Of a stretch of DNA of 64,000 nt, positions 38,301-53,300 are shown one piece after another. Made by a program: the position numbers and the translations under genes. The DNA is from Actinernus sp. WN-2022 (lineage: Eukaryota; Cnidaria; Anthozoa; Actiniaria; Actinernidae). The stretch lies in the NCBI GenBank assembly GCA_030867875.1, contig JAOWCC010001634.1, positions 5,565,877 through 5,629,876 of the forward strand. Direction: 5' to 3'. Below the pieces are notes generated by a model. That model searched no databases and had not been told where the DNA came from. It saw only the letters and a program-made list of their open reading frames with translations. The stretch's first letter is position 1. Every line of letters begins with the position of its first letter.

Positions 38301-41300
38301 CACAGCATTGCAGTCACAATAGTAACTGGCACAGCATTGCAGTCGCAATAGTAACTAGCACAGCATTGCAGTCGCAATAGCAACTAGCACAGCATTGCAG
38401 TCGCAATAGCAACTAGCACAGCATTGCAGTCACAATAGTAACTGGCACAGCATTGCAGTCGCAATAGCAACTAGCACAGCATTGCAGTCGCAATAGCAAC
38501 TAGCACAGCATTGCAGTCACAATAGTAACTGGCACAGCATTGCAGTCGCAATAGTAACTGGAAAAGCACTGCAGTAGCAGGACTGGGGTGTTACACTGTG
38601 AAACGCACTTCATGCAGCCCGCAGTGTTTAGATCTTATTAGAAGCTGAGTACTGGGGAGAGCCTCATTTTGGCGATAAGTCTTATCCCAGTCGGTTATTG
38701 AGTCATCAAGTTTGCATTCATTAATACTGTAGCTAGGCACATCCAAAGGCAAATTGATCAATAGATAACGGATTTCATCGATATGTTTTAACAAACTCTT
38801 AATATTATGTGGTGCCATAATAGAGACAGACTTAATTTCAGCTGAACTTGTGTTTGTTGTTGTACGCATTTTTTTGCGGACAACAACAAACGCAAAGTGC
38901 TTGGCGTACTATTGTTTCTAGTCAATGTGGCCGCCATATAAGAAGGGTCAATAAGTTCTTGTGCAGTACCTTGTGCTTCAGTTGACAGTGTAGACGGAGC
39001 AGGTGATGGACAGGGGGAGGTTGCTGGTGTGTCATTGGGGGTCACATCAGGGGTGGTTTGGGCAGATGCCATCCTTGCAGTAGCTTCTTCCTTCATCAAA
39101 CGCAACTTTTCCTTTTCTTTACAGATTCTCGTGTTGTGAATACTGGTTTCTACGTGTGGTTTAGCAACGTACCTGTGTATGAAAAAATGTTCAGCAACTT
39201 GTGACGTAAACTGTAACAAAAAAAAAACAATTTACCGGTTGACGTTTTGCTTGCCAGCATAGCACAGAACACCCTTGATGTATCCACTCGACTGGAGAAT
39301 ACGCAACATATACCGACGATCATACTGCTGTACCATCATCCCGTTATCGATTTCCTGTAAGGATTTTACAATACAAGAAATTATCACCAACGGAACAACC
39401 CTGCAATAGCTGCTAAACACTGCTGCAGCCGGTCAGTCAATGCCAGACATTCCATGTGGTGTTACGCGCGACGCGACGTTACGCGCGACGCGACGTTACG
39501 CGCGACGCGACGTTACGCGCGACGCGACGTTACGCGCGACGCGACGTTACGCGCGACGCGACGTTACGCGCGACGCGATGTTACGCGCCACTTGATGTTA
39601 CGTGACGAATTTTCGTGCAACATTGTTGCGCGAAAAGTCAACGGCGAGGGTGTTGCACGAAACAACTCCAATAAATTAGGTAATTCAATAATTGCAACAT
39701 GTTGCCGCAACGAAGACTATGTTAACCGTCCAGCGCACTATGTTCACTTCGTTGCAGTAAAAGTCGTTAAAAATAGTCGCGTAACATCTTTACGCTATCG
39801 TCTATTGCACTTAGCTTTAAGGCTTTGTATTGGATTCTTAAGGTGATGTTACATGCAAAGAGTTTTCAGCATTCAACATTGTAACGCGAAAGTCAAAAGT
39901 GTTTTTAACGCAATCTTCGTTGCAGCAACACTTTGCATTTTGAATTACTTCAGAAACCCGCAACATCGTTGTCAAAATTGTGTTGGAGTTGCTTCGTGTG
40001 ACATCCTCGCCATTGACGTTTCACGCAAGGTCGTCTCAGAATCCTGTTCACTACACCCACGGAAATGAGGCTACGAGTATGAAAACAGAATCTGCTCCCC
40101 CATAATTTTTTTACAAGGGTATCGGAGTAGGATACCAACTAGGTGCTAACTAGATGTTGCGCTAAAAATTGACCCGTGTGACATACCCGTTGCTGCATCA
40201 ATGTTTCGCTAAACATGCATTCAAAATCGTCGCAATAAATCGTCTCGTTTGACAATCTTTAGGAATGAAATCAATAACATTAATGTATTAACTTGCCTCT
40301 TTGTCTCCCTGTCCGTTTTCAGTTATTTAACAATTGTCTCTTCTCACATGGCGGTAATGGTGAGTCCCAAGGAGGATAAACACCTTTGTTTTTGCTAGTC
40401 TAACCTCGTTCTGAAACTGCTCAGTTCGAGGCTGACCTTGTACATGTTGAGTCCCAAGAGGATACAAACCTTTGTTTTTGCTAGTCTAACCTCGTTCTGA
40501 AACTGTTCAGTTCGAGGCTGACCTTGTACATGTTGAGTCCCAAGAGGATACAAACCTTTGTTTTTGCTAGTCTAACCTCGTTCTGAAACTGTTCAGTTCG
40601 AGGCTGACCTTGTACATGTTGAGTCCCAAGAGGATACAAACCTTTGTTTTTGCTAGTCTAACCTCGTTCTGAAACTGTTCAGTTCGAGGCTGACCTTGTA
40701 CATGTTGAGTCCCAAGAGGATACAAACCTTTGTTTTTGCTAGTCTAACCTCGTTCTGAAACTGTTCAGTTCGAGGCTGACCTTGTACATGTTGAGTCCCA
40801 AGAGGATACAAACCTTTGTTTTTGCTAGTCTAAACTCGTTCTGAAACTGTTCAGTTCGAGGCTGACCTTGTACATGTTGAGTCCCAAGAGGATACAAACC
40901 TTTGTTTTGCTAGTCTAAACTCGTTCTGAAACTGTTCAGTTCGAGGCTGACCTTGTACATGTTGAGTCCCAAGAGGATACAAACCTTTGTTTTTGCTAGT
41001 CTAAACTCGTTCTGAAACTGTTCAGTTCGAGGCTGACCTTGCACAAGTTGAGTCCCAGGAGGATAACAACCTTTGTTGTTGCTAGTCTAAACTCGTTCTG
41101 AAACTGTTCAGTTCGAGGCTGACCTTGTACATGTTGAGTCCCAAGGACATAAACCTTTGTTGTTGCTAGTCTAACCTCGTTCTGAAACTGCTCAGTTCGA
41201 GGCTGACCTTGTACATGTTGAGTCCCAAGAGGATACAAACCTTTGTTTTTGCTAGTCTAAACTCGTTCTGAAACGGTTCAGTTCGAGGCTGACCTTGTAC

Positions 41301-44300
41301 ATGTTGAGTCCCAAGAGGATACAAACCTTTGTTGTTGCTAGTCTAACCTCGTTCTGAAACTGCTCAGTTCGAGGCTAACCTTGTACATGTTGAGTCCCAA
41401 GAGGATACAAACCTTTGTTGTTGCTAGTCTAACCTCGTTCTGAAACTGTTCAGTTCGAGGCTGACCTTGTACATGTTGAGTCCCAGGAGTATAACAACCT
41501 TTGTTGTTGCTAGTCTAACCTCGTTCTGAAACTGTTCAGTTCGAGGCTGACCTTGTACATGTTGAGTCCCAAGAGGATACAAACCTTTGTTTTTGCTAGT
41601 CTAACCTCGTTCTGAAATTGTTCAGTTCGAGGCTGACCTTACAGATGTTGAGTCCCAGGAGAATAACAACCTTTGTTGTTGCTAGTCTAACCTCGTTCTG
41701 AAACTGTTCAGTTCGAGGCTGACCTTGTACATGTTGAGTCCCAGGAGGATAACAACCTTTGTTGTTGCTAGTCTAACCTCGTTCTGAAACTGCTCAGTTC
41801 GAGGCTGACCTTTTACATTTTGAGTCCCAAGAGGATACAAACCTTTGTTGTTGCTAGTCTAACCTCGTTCTGAAACTGTTCAGTCTGACCTTACACATGT
41901 TTAGTCCCAGGAGAATAACAACCTTTGTTGTTGCTAGTCTAACCTCGTTCTGAAACTGTTCAGTTCGAGGCTGACCTTGTACATGTTGAGTCCCAGGAGG
42001 ATAACAACCTTTGTTGTTGCTAGTCTAACCTCGTTCTGAAACTGTTCAGTTCGAGGCTGACCTTGCAAACCTATTGTTTCTAGCCAACATGGCCGCCATG
42101 TGAAAAGGGTCAATAGACTACTTGTTCCAAGTTTATATCGGCCGATACTTGAGAATGAGCATAGCCCTGACTCAACTATCAGTCATTGAAACTGACAGGG
42201 AGTAGTCTAACAACTAGTTGTTTATCTTCAACTGAAACAAGAACACAACTTATTTTCGAGGGGCCGTTACTTTTGGGGACCCGTTACTTTCGGAGTCCCA
42301 ACATCAACGTTACTTTTTGGGAGGCGCTGCTGTCGGTGCCGGGCCGTTACTAGAGACTTTAAGGAACCAGGACGGCGGCGGCAATCACGACGGGATGTAG
42401 AGAAGTGTTTTCTCCCGAAATGTTGTGTCTACTATTTCCCTTGTTCGCCTTTAATTGTTTTTCACAACCAGATTTTCGAAAAATACGATGAGTATAGAGA
42501 TCTGTTCACGCCGAACAAAAAACGGATTTATTTTCATACGTTCGTGTTCTCTTTAAAACGTACAATTTGGGGTTTTCACGTTGTGTTTTTGCAGAGAACG
42601 TTGGAAATGTATATAGGTCGACTGCGTGCATTTTCACGTGCAGTTATTGTATTTAATAATTGAGACTATTGTTTGTCGTGGTTGCTTAAAGTCCCTACCT
42701 TCAAGATTCTACGGTATCTACAGCTTAGCCAATCAGATGGCAGGTTGGTTTGTGTTTCTACAAACTGTGAATAGTTTTGAGCGAGTTTAGAGGGCTTTTT
42801 TCTCTGGAGATTTTCTCGTAACAGAACGAAAATCAACGAACCGCGCAGCCGAATGGGCTATTTAACTCGTAGCCCATGAGGGCGAGAGGTCTAATTGTTT
42901 TAGTATAAACTAACTAGTCGGACAGTAGAAAGTAATAGAAGGAAACAAATTGAAGTTGAAAACATGTTATTATTTCCTGAAAATGCGTGCTGTTTTTTCT
43001 CTACCATGGGCTATCACAAATAGACCTATACTAGGGTAGCCAATCAGAATTCAGGATTTGTAATAGTCCACTAGTTGGTTTATACTAATAAACAATAGGT
43101 AGCCCCACCAGTTGAAACAAAAGACATGAACATTGTGCACAACCTATGATACCGTGCTACAATTAACATTTCGGTAGGCTGTGTCACCACATAGAAATCA
43201 GACATTTTAATTCGGAACTAAATAGAGGCTGTATTACAGCTAAGCTGTGCAAGTCAACAGAATGGATTCACTTACATGATAGTCTACACCACAGGGTCCC
43301 TGCTGTTCTATGAAATCATACATATTCTTCAGCATAGAAAGTTCAGCAACATATCTGGGGCTTGCAGCTGAAGAAAATAAAAGGGGAACCATGGAGTCAC
43401 CACAGGAAAAATGGAACCATTTAGTCCCAATTACAACATCGAACTTGTCATGCACTGCAATCCAATCGAAGTTTGCCAATTATCAGAGACTGGTGATACA
43501 GCACACACCGTGGCAAATGTCACGCTCATGGCGCTTTACATATTACTGACACAACGGTTGTGAGTGATTTTGTTTTTCGGACTGCTTACGGCGCTAATAG
43601 CTGCCATACAGTTTACAATGTCGAGTGTGTGGTTAGTGCAATGGCCAGGCTGCTGTACCGGGTGACAATCCCCTGCTCTTTTTCAAGTAGTACAACAGGT
43701 TATTTCACGTCCCCTTCGCATACTTATCAGAAGTAGAAGGAGACAAGGCCAACGGCTTATAAACGTCCCTGCCCAAGGACGTGGCCCGGATTCGAACCCC
43801 CGACCTCCCGCACTCTAGACTGCGTTCTTCTTTGTTCTCGTTTTACACTATCTGCATAAACGAAAGAACAGACGTATGCAAAAAATGATGTCTATTTGCT
43901 AAAAAGCAACCACCTAAACCGTAAGGGTGAGCGAATGGTCAACTCGAGAGCATCTTGTTATATTTTACCACCGCTGCGAGCACCAAGCATTTCACTAGCA
44001 TGAGTGTTTGAGCGCACAATATTTTTACGAGCCCCTGAGCAATGGCTAAAAACGATGAGCACTTCGACGCGTTGACAGACCATTCGCTAGCCCTACTGTA
44101 AGTACACAAGTATGTGGAACCTATCCCACGCGGCAGCCATCTTGAAATAAACCTATTGTTAATGCTTACCCAGCCTCGATCTCAAACGTTTTTAACCGAG
44201 GCTGAGTAAGCAGTAACAATAGGTTTATTCCAAGATGGCCGCCGTGTTGTGGTCAGTGCTTTGCCTTCACCACTGTGGCCAGGGTTCGATCGAGCCCCGG

Positions 44301-47300
44301 TAACATGTGAGTTGAATTTGTTGGCAGTTTTTTTTTTTTTTTGTTCTCTTGTTTTCCTCCCTCCACAAAAAACAACATGCTGGTCTAGCCTGACTTTGAT
44401 CAGCCCCTAAGGTTGTTCCAGGTCCTGTTCAAATTCAATTCAAATAACCGGTCTCACCTGATGTGATAATCGACTCCTTCTCCTTCTCATCCTCATATTC
44501 TCTATCAGCCTCTTCAGCAAAAACAAAAGCCTTTACCAGCTGAACATAAGCTCTCTCTTTGAGGGGTTTAAGATACTTGTTCTTTTGTGAAGTCGTAGTT
44601 GTTTCTGCAGATTGATCGTGGCGTGAGCTTCCCTTTAGAGGTGTATATACTAGTTCTATGTAACCCAATTTCTCAAGATAATGACGAACTTTCTTGAAGG
44701 TTTCCCATCTGTTTTTCTAAAGTACCGAAAGAAAGAACATAAAATTGCTGTGAGAATTTCGTATTTTTACATATCATTTAGCAACAACAACAACAACTTT
44801 ATTGACCTTATCTCAAAAGACACATCAGTATACAATATTGTAATAGTAATAGAATAAAATAAAAAATAGAAAAAAAATGTCTTTAGTTTTTGTGGATTCG
44901 TCATTTAAATCACACATATTTCGAATCAATTGACTAGCAATTTTTATAATCTAGATATCTTTCATAGATAAAACGTAATTAAATAAACTTTCAAAGTTGA
45001 AAGAAGAGAAGAATGCCTGCATGGATGGATTTACGGTTCTCAAATTTTCTAGAAAACGTGATCTAATTTGATCAAAACTATCGCTTTCAGCTCGAGTTTG
45101 TAAATCCCATAAAGATCGTCCACTCATTCTTTATCTAGTACTTTTAATTTTGGAGGGTTATTTTGTAATCTTAAAGATCACTAAAGTACATCTGATGCAC
45201 ACATGAAAAATTTGCATATGTATCTGAATCTACAATATTCATCGAGTCACACCTGTATCCAGGGGAGATGCAATGGGTGCATCGCAATCAGCAGACAAGT
45301 ACATGATTAATGAATTTTATAATAACTGATAGAAGGTTGTACCCCATAATATTTCTTGAGTTGTGGAATAGTCATGCTTTGGCCTGGTTGTTCCTGCAGG
45401 AGAGAGCTCAACTCTTCACCCAAGATAGAATATTTGTGGGCAATTGGAGTATAAAACCTTGTCAGCCTCATATTGTTTGAGAGAAAACTTTTTCCTGGTT
45501 GAATCAGAAGCATTAAACTCTGGAATAGAAGCAGCGAAAATACATGTACATATTTTAGATAAAGATGTTTATAGACCCTATTCATTAATGCGTATTTCCC
45601 TTTCAATAGTTTACCCACATGTACTGTACAGTAAACATTATCATTACCATGTGAAAGAGCATGTTAACATTAATTATCTTTTGATATTTGAGTGATGTAG
45701 CTTAAAAAGGAGTGATGTTACAGCCATTGGAAATTATAGAGAGATTTCCTCCCAAGCAACTGATCTTTGGCAAAAGCTCCCAAACGAAACTACATTCTCC
45801 TTTTCAAAAAAAGATTAAACCTTACTTGTTGGCAGAACAACATTAATCCAACTACCCCCAATATGGTCAACAAATTAACTAGCACCTGTACTTGTAGTGG
45901 AAATAAGTATTAATTCAGTCTTGCTTTAATTGTAACTAGAATATCGACTTTAAATTTCATTTGGCTAGAGGCTAGCTCGTTAACCTAACGGTTTACCTAG
46001 CCTCTAGACTCTAAACTTCAATTAACTTTTTCTCGAACGTAAAATATTTAACTAACCTTGTCAAGTAACCTTGTCCTATTGTATTTTAGTATTATAGAGT
46101 GAATAAAAGTATTGTATTTTAGTATTATAGAGTGAATAAAAGTATTGTATTTTAGTATTATAGAGTGAATAAAAGTATTGTATTTTAGTATTATAGAGTG
46201 AATAAAAGTATTGTATTTTAGTATTATAGAGTGAATAAAAGTATTATTGTTGTTGTATTAGAAAAACAACCAAGGCCTTTCCCACCTTACTTTCATGTTG
46301 TTTTTTTCATTTGAATTACCTGTAACTCAACAGCAATTATCTAGTACATTGCTCTAAAACTGAAAATTACTAGTTTCAATGTGATATTTTATGTGGTAGC
46401 ATAATTTAGGTTCTTGTCCATTATGAATTCGGTCAATAGCCACAAATGTCTTAAAGGGGCTACAAATGTATGTCATGGTACTGCACATGTATCCAGTAAT
46501 TGTTCGTTTGGTGTCTGTTAAACTTCCCTCCCTCAATGCTCGATTGAAAGGATTTCCAATATTGACTGTTTATATACATGTACACTGTTTGTTAGTCATT
46601 TTTGCATATTTGCTTTCATTTTAAGCATCCCACATGGCCAAGAGGTTCGTTAGTTCATATCAAAATCGGTGGAAATAGCTCTTTCCGGCCCGGAAAAACG
46701 AATGTAAAGCCTTACCGTGACACAGTCCCTTTAATGTGCACATAAGGCAAATTTCTATATCATAATTTGTAAACATATAAAATGATCTTACACTTTTTAT
46801 CAGGGTTAAAGTCAGCCTAAATCTAAGGACAGCTGGTGCCTAATAATAGCTCAGTTTCTCAATCTATTGTATAAATAAAATACATCTTGGAATAGTTACG
46901 GTAAGTCAGTGTTTAGCTATACAGGGATCCGACTTCAAAATTCCCTGACTTTTTCCTGCCTTGTCCCTGATTCAAATTAAATTTTCCCTGACCAAATACT
47001 CAAAGAAAATACAAATGTAAGATGCCATAATTATATGGACTGAGAAGAATAAACAATAAAGGAAAAAACCTCCCAAGATTTTGCTGCACTTTGACATCCT
47101 TATTTGACCCAGGCTGAGGTGCTAAACTAAGTATGTTTTCCCCAGCTTTTCTTGCTAACAATATCTTTAAAATGTAAATTTTCCCTGACCAATGGAATTT
47201 TCCCGACTTCTAATCAAAATGCCAATTTTCATTGACCAAGATCAAAATTCCCTGACTTTTCCCCGACCTAATGAAAACAATATTTCTTCCCGGAGTTTTC

Positions 47301-50300
47301 CCTGACCTGTGGCAATCCTGCTACAGTGAACAATAAATTATTGGTAACATAATAAAGTGGTCGGTATTAAAGTGATCGATAAGTAGTTGGTAAGTGGTTA
47401 ATTGATCAGTAAGACTGGCTGCCTTTGGTGAGACTGAATAACGGAAACAAGTGAATAACGGAAATCAATGAATAATGGAATGGAATATATGGACCTTAAT
47501 ACAGATGTATGTACAAAAGGCCCATTATAATAACAACAACAATGTTAGTGCATATTTTGTATGAGTGGGTCAAACTGCAATGTACGACAATGACAACGGT
47601 ATGGCCATGACATTGAAATAGTTTCCTTATTGTTCTTATCCTTCTCATCCAATCAAATTACAGAGTTATGGTTCTAGTAAGGGTTTCACATGCTATAGTT
47701 TGTCCCACTCATATGAAATCTGCTCTACATGAACCATCGTGAAATGTTGCATTTAGGAAATGTACATGTAACAATGGTAACCGGTTTAATCTGTAATCCG
47801 CCAGAATGTAAAATGAAAACAAACCTGTTTTACAATAAAACCAGATGCCTTCAACGTCTTGAGATAATAAAATGAGGTCTTAGGGTCCAGCTTTATATGT
47901 TTAGTGATATAACTCTGTAAGCGCCCCCTAAATCTTGACTTGCCAATGTGCTCCAGCACACAGTACCCAATAGCAGACAGCTGACAGTGTGGATCCACTT
48001 CAGGGTGAAAAAGAGCTTTGTTTCTTTCATACTGAGATGCAACAATGACAAGCCTATCTCCCCATCTGAATGAAAAGAGCAGACAATTACATTACTTGAT
48101 AATAGACCTTACTGGATATTATTTTGCGTGCTGGAGCTATAAAAATTACACTAATTTAGTAGTCGATGCAAGTAAAAGGAGAGTCGTAAATTTATAAACA
48201 CTGAAATAGCAGAACTGATTCAGTGTTTTACTTGCATTCAACTACTACATGTACGTACTAATATTAAAAGTAGCACTATTTTTATAACTCACGATCACTT
48301 TGTTTCGGTGTACGATGCAAAAACATATTCGGTAAGATCTATTCAATCATTCCTACATGTATGTCAATGTTATATTTGTATATTTTATTAATTAAACTAT
48401 TAGTTAATTTTGTACATGACATCGACAATATCTTACATCGTACTTGTATCAATTGAAAATAATATTTGTGTAACATACAGCGTACAATACTGGGGAAAAA
48501 GATATCAACGAGGTGAAGTGAAATATCCCCAGGGACATTTCACTTTTAGTGAAGTGTAATATTGTGAAATATCACTTCATGTGAAGTGAAATATCACTTC
48601 ACCAAAAGGGTGGAGTGATTAATTTCAATTCATCTGAAAGGGATATTTTGACTATCGTGGTAAAATAATGATCTTTACCAGCACGCACTAAAAAGATTTT
48701 AACAGCGACCTGCTGAAAAAGCAACAATACAGAAAAGACAAACTTCAGTCAACTCTGTGTTATTACATCACGTCATAGCCGCCTTTAGAAATAAAATCCA
48801 TGCATCTCAAGCATCAAAATGATGTTTTGCGAGGTTTTCAATGTGCTAGAAGTTGAATTAACGGGAACGCAAGCTGCTCTAGATTCACCACTAACTCTTC
48901 GCATAACGACAATATTATTGTTGCACAACACAAATAGCGGCTTTAACAAAATAGCAATTTTCAAAGTTCTTCATAACATCGCATCATAGTGCCGTCTTTA
49001 GAAATAAAATTCATGCATGCATCTCGAGCTTCAAAATGATATGTTTTCGGTGAGGTTTTCAATGCGCTAGAAGTTGAATTATCAGCAATGCAAGCTGCTT
49101 TAGATTCACCGCTAACTCTTCGCATAACAACAATTGATGCACAACACGAGAAGCGGCTTTACCAAAATAGTAATTTTCAATTTCTTCATAACATTGCATC
49201 ATAGCCGCCTTTAGAAATAAAATCCATGCATCTCGAACTTCAAAATGATGTGTTTTGCGAGGTTTTCAATTCGCTTAGAAGTTGAATTATCAGGAAAGCA
49301 AGCTGATCTAGATTCACCACTAACTCTTTGCATAACAACAATGCACAACACATTTACAAGTGGCTTTAACAAAATAGTAATTTTCAAAGTTCTTCATAAC
49401 ATCGCATCATGGCCGCTTTTAGAAATAAAATTCATGCATGCATCTCGAGCTTCAAAATGATGTGTTTTGCGAGGTTTGTAATACAAAGTGTTTATAAGCG
49501 GTGAATCTAGAGTATTTTTGTGTTCCCGATAATTCAACTTCTAGCGCATTGAAAACCTCGCAACACATATCATTTTAAAGCTCGAGATGCATGGATATTT
49601 GTGTCTTTGGGGTCCTTGGATACGTCCAAGCTATAAAATACTGTGAGAACACTAGATGTATTGTCCATTCTAAGAGCACACACTTTCATAGCAAAAGGTC
49701 AGGCATGGATTGATGACCTAAGTTTGGGTTAACGGTGATCCCTATATATAGTTACACTGTCTAATCTTTAAATTTTCTTTTTCCACCTTCTTATTGTTTA
49801 TCTTAAAACATTTCACTACCCCTTTTTATCTTTTTATCTTTTTATTTTATTTAAACATATATCATTTTACGAGTTCACCCCAAGAGCTCTATTAGCTCAT
49901 CTATAGGTGGCTTACACGTTACACTTATATACAGTATTATACATTTGAGAGATGGACTTACAGACTACGGGCTATAGTCGATAAAGAATTTTTTTAAAGT
50001 GAAAGTGATTAAGTTATGACAGATGAAAACGATTAGACTCTCTTATATAGTACTTAACATGGTAAAAAAATTCAACATTTTTATTGTAGGTTAACATTGA
50101 AGGAAGATCCAAATAGAAAAAGCATGATTGTTTGAGAGTCTGTAAAGCTCAACCATCTGTTAGAAACGATCCAAACAGCAGCAAAGAGCAAATTTAGGCT
50201 GAGGGCAGCATAGGCGGGACAGTGTAAAATGAAATGTGATAATTATACCTTCCTTACTAAAACCATAGCTTCATGCAGGAGAAGTCTTGGTCCCAATCTT

Positions 50301-53300
50301 AGAGGCAATAATTTAGAGCATGTGCATCTAGTCGAAGTCTGGTATGAATTATAGAAGAATACCTATCAAGTGAGTAATCAAAAGGCTTCAAATAATCCGG
50401 AACATTAAAGAGACCAACTAACGCTCTCTTAAAGGGACATACATTTGTAACGCATCAAGCGAACAAATTTCAATATCAATCTCATTCTGCAACTTACCAG
50501 TAGTAGTACATGTAGATGGGGAAAAAATTCTTGCAGCGTTCTGTACGGACAGGATATAGCGTGAAATTTTGTGCGGAGCACAAGGGAATTTTTTTTTTTT
50601 TTATGTTCTATCACAAAGTCTGGAAGGGAGCAATTCCTTGAGATAAAGCGGGCTTAAATTATTTACGATCTTAAAATAAAGTGTGAGTTTGTGAATAGCA
50701 CATATAGTTTTTATTTCCTCCCACCCCAGCTCTTCCATAAGACGAGCCCAACTTGTTCCCTTCATAGCACCCATAACAATCTTTCCAGCTTCATACTGAA
50801 CAGACTCAACGAGGTCGCTCTTGCCGCCAGTGCATGCGTCCCATAAAACGGCAGCATAATATTATTTATGTAGGCCTAACAAGTGATTTATATAATTTTC
50901 TTAGTGTATCCCTGCCTACTTTATACTGAATTCCTTTAAGCATATTTAACCTCTTACTTGCCTTCTGGTGAACATTCAAAATGTGGGCTCTCCAAGACAA
51001 ATTTGAAGACAAGGTTACACCGAGATGGGTGTGGTTGGAAACTTCAGTGATCTTATTGCCATCAAAACATAAATCTGGGTGTTGTGGTTTAATTAATCGC
51101 TTAGCTGAAAATATCATACAATGTACATTCAGTCTTACTATGATTTATAGTAACTAGCCATTTTTTAGACCAACTTTGGATTTTTTCAAGGTCACTGTTC
51201 CATATTAATGCAGACTTTCCAGGTGAGTCCACAATTTCGAAAAGTGAAGCACAGTGTCATCAGTGTAGAGTAAACAGTCTGCTTGAATATCATTGGTAAT
51301 ATCATTAATATAAATTTAAAATAACAATTAAAGGTCCTTAGACAAGCCACTCCTGCTTTAATTTCTCACCAATCTGATCACTGTCAATCTATAATTAATA
51401 ATAATAATAATAATAACCGTTCTTAGAACGCATTATGCAAGCCTCAATGCATTTACAATATGAATATAAATTTAACAGTACTTAGTTTAAAAAGATTCGA
51501 GATTTACATTTTTCTTAAAATATATAATAATGAATAAATTGTTCCACGAAGCAATAAATAAACACTTGAAAAGGTGTGTCTTAAGACACGACTTAAAATT
51601 AGTTTTTGAATTTGCACTTTGTATCCTAGCTGGTAGTGCATTAATTAACTACTCTTTTCTTGCGGTTAGACAAGTAGCTTTCAAACCATCTTAACAATGA
51701 CTCTCTGATTCCTAGTGACTGCAGTTTAGAAAGAAGTCCCCTGTGCCAGACCTTGTCGAAGGCTTTACTAATATCCAAATACACCATACAAACTCCCTTG
51801 CCCTCCTCAAACGCCTCATAAATTTTGTGGACTAAATACACGAGCTTATTTGCCGTAGCATCACCGGGACAAAAACCCGATTGTAAAGGACTGAGATACA
51901 TGTAGCTTTCATTAAAAAATTATAGAGCCTAATAAATACAATGTTTTCCATGATCTTTGAAAGAGAACACAAAAGGGAGATTGGACAATAGTTCAATTTC
52001 GACTGGCGGTCATTTTTCTTGAAAAGAGGAATAACATTGGCAAACTTCCATCGGTCTGGAAAAAGACCTGCAGATAAGGAAATATTAATTAGCTTAGAAA
52101 ACGAAAAAGAAATGCTGTCAGTGCAGAGTTTGAAAATCCAATTTTCGATATGGTCCAGCCCACAATTGCGTTCTGTGGTATGGATATCTGACAGCAAAAC
52201 ATGGCTCTGGAATAGCATTGTGTCCCCTGGGAGACATACAGATTCGTCATTGATCCTGCTCTGACTACAAAAATTAAGTGAATCTGCCTTTTCTCATGCG
52301 TCAGAGATGTGCCTAGAGAATTCAACTAGTGTAGGCACAGAGGACTGCATTTTCTGACCGTATAATGCTTTCACAATGTTCCACCACATCTTGGGTCCAG
52401 TCGAAGCATCCTGAAATTTAGCATTTACGCTGTCGAAATAGTTTACCTTATTCTTACGTATTTGTGCAGTTGTGTGATTCCGTTGTTGTCAATACTTTTA
52501 ACAAACAGATGGTGTTTTCCATTTGCTGTACAGTTTCAATAATCAGTTCCATTTCCTTATTGCCTGTCTAACAGCGCCATCTAAACCCTTCACACAACTG
52601 TCAGTATCTAACTTACTCCCATTAAGTTCAACTTTACCTCTTCTTTTAGGCTAGCTTGCCTATATGGCTTTAGATATGTTTTACATTTAATTATCATATT
52701 TTATGTACAGTGTGACTACTTTAACCAGGAGCACTTAGACCACAAGAACTATAAACACATTGCAAAACGAACATAAAGCATTCAAACTTACAAACCCTAG
52801 AATATCCATGCGATTTTCTTCATTTAAACAGCTTTAATAATAGACTTCTTAACTAAGCTTTGTTTTTGTTCTGCAATGTGATTGGTTCTCATTATCTAAG
52901 TGGCTTAAATTTTCGGTTACAGTTATTTGTAGTAATGTACTGTAATACCTTTCATATGTTTGCTCCAATGAAGATAGGCACCGATGAGGAGAGTTTCGGA
53001 TTTCTCCTGTGATATTTTGTCTTGTCTCATACTCAGGACATGATCCTCTGACCCCCTTGGTTTCATCATTGATAATCTTCAAGGTGTTAGCTGTAAAGTC
53101 TAATTGTATTTCACAGTCCTGATAAGAAACATTAGTTAGAATTCAGTCAACATACATGTTACAGGTCAAATTAATTTTCATGTCAATTATATTTTGACCT
53201 ACACTGTACATGTACATGTAGGTTACTATTAATAGTAAATGAGTATGGTGCTTTACATCGATCACTCAGTGGCACAGTGGTTAAGGCTTTGACCAACAAA

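Noticed and set aside
38788..38969. Extension of GTF3C1 exon 9 beyond 38970
   Set aside because: The frame stays open, but the sequence belongs to a dispersed ATGGCGGCCACATTGA repeat also near 42085, and exon 10 needs the phase given by the 38970 donor.
39454..39846. 130-codon plus-strand frame of RRYARRDVT repeats
   Set aside because: It is generated by the 17-bp CpG array and adjoining MITE sequence.
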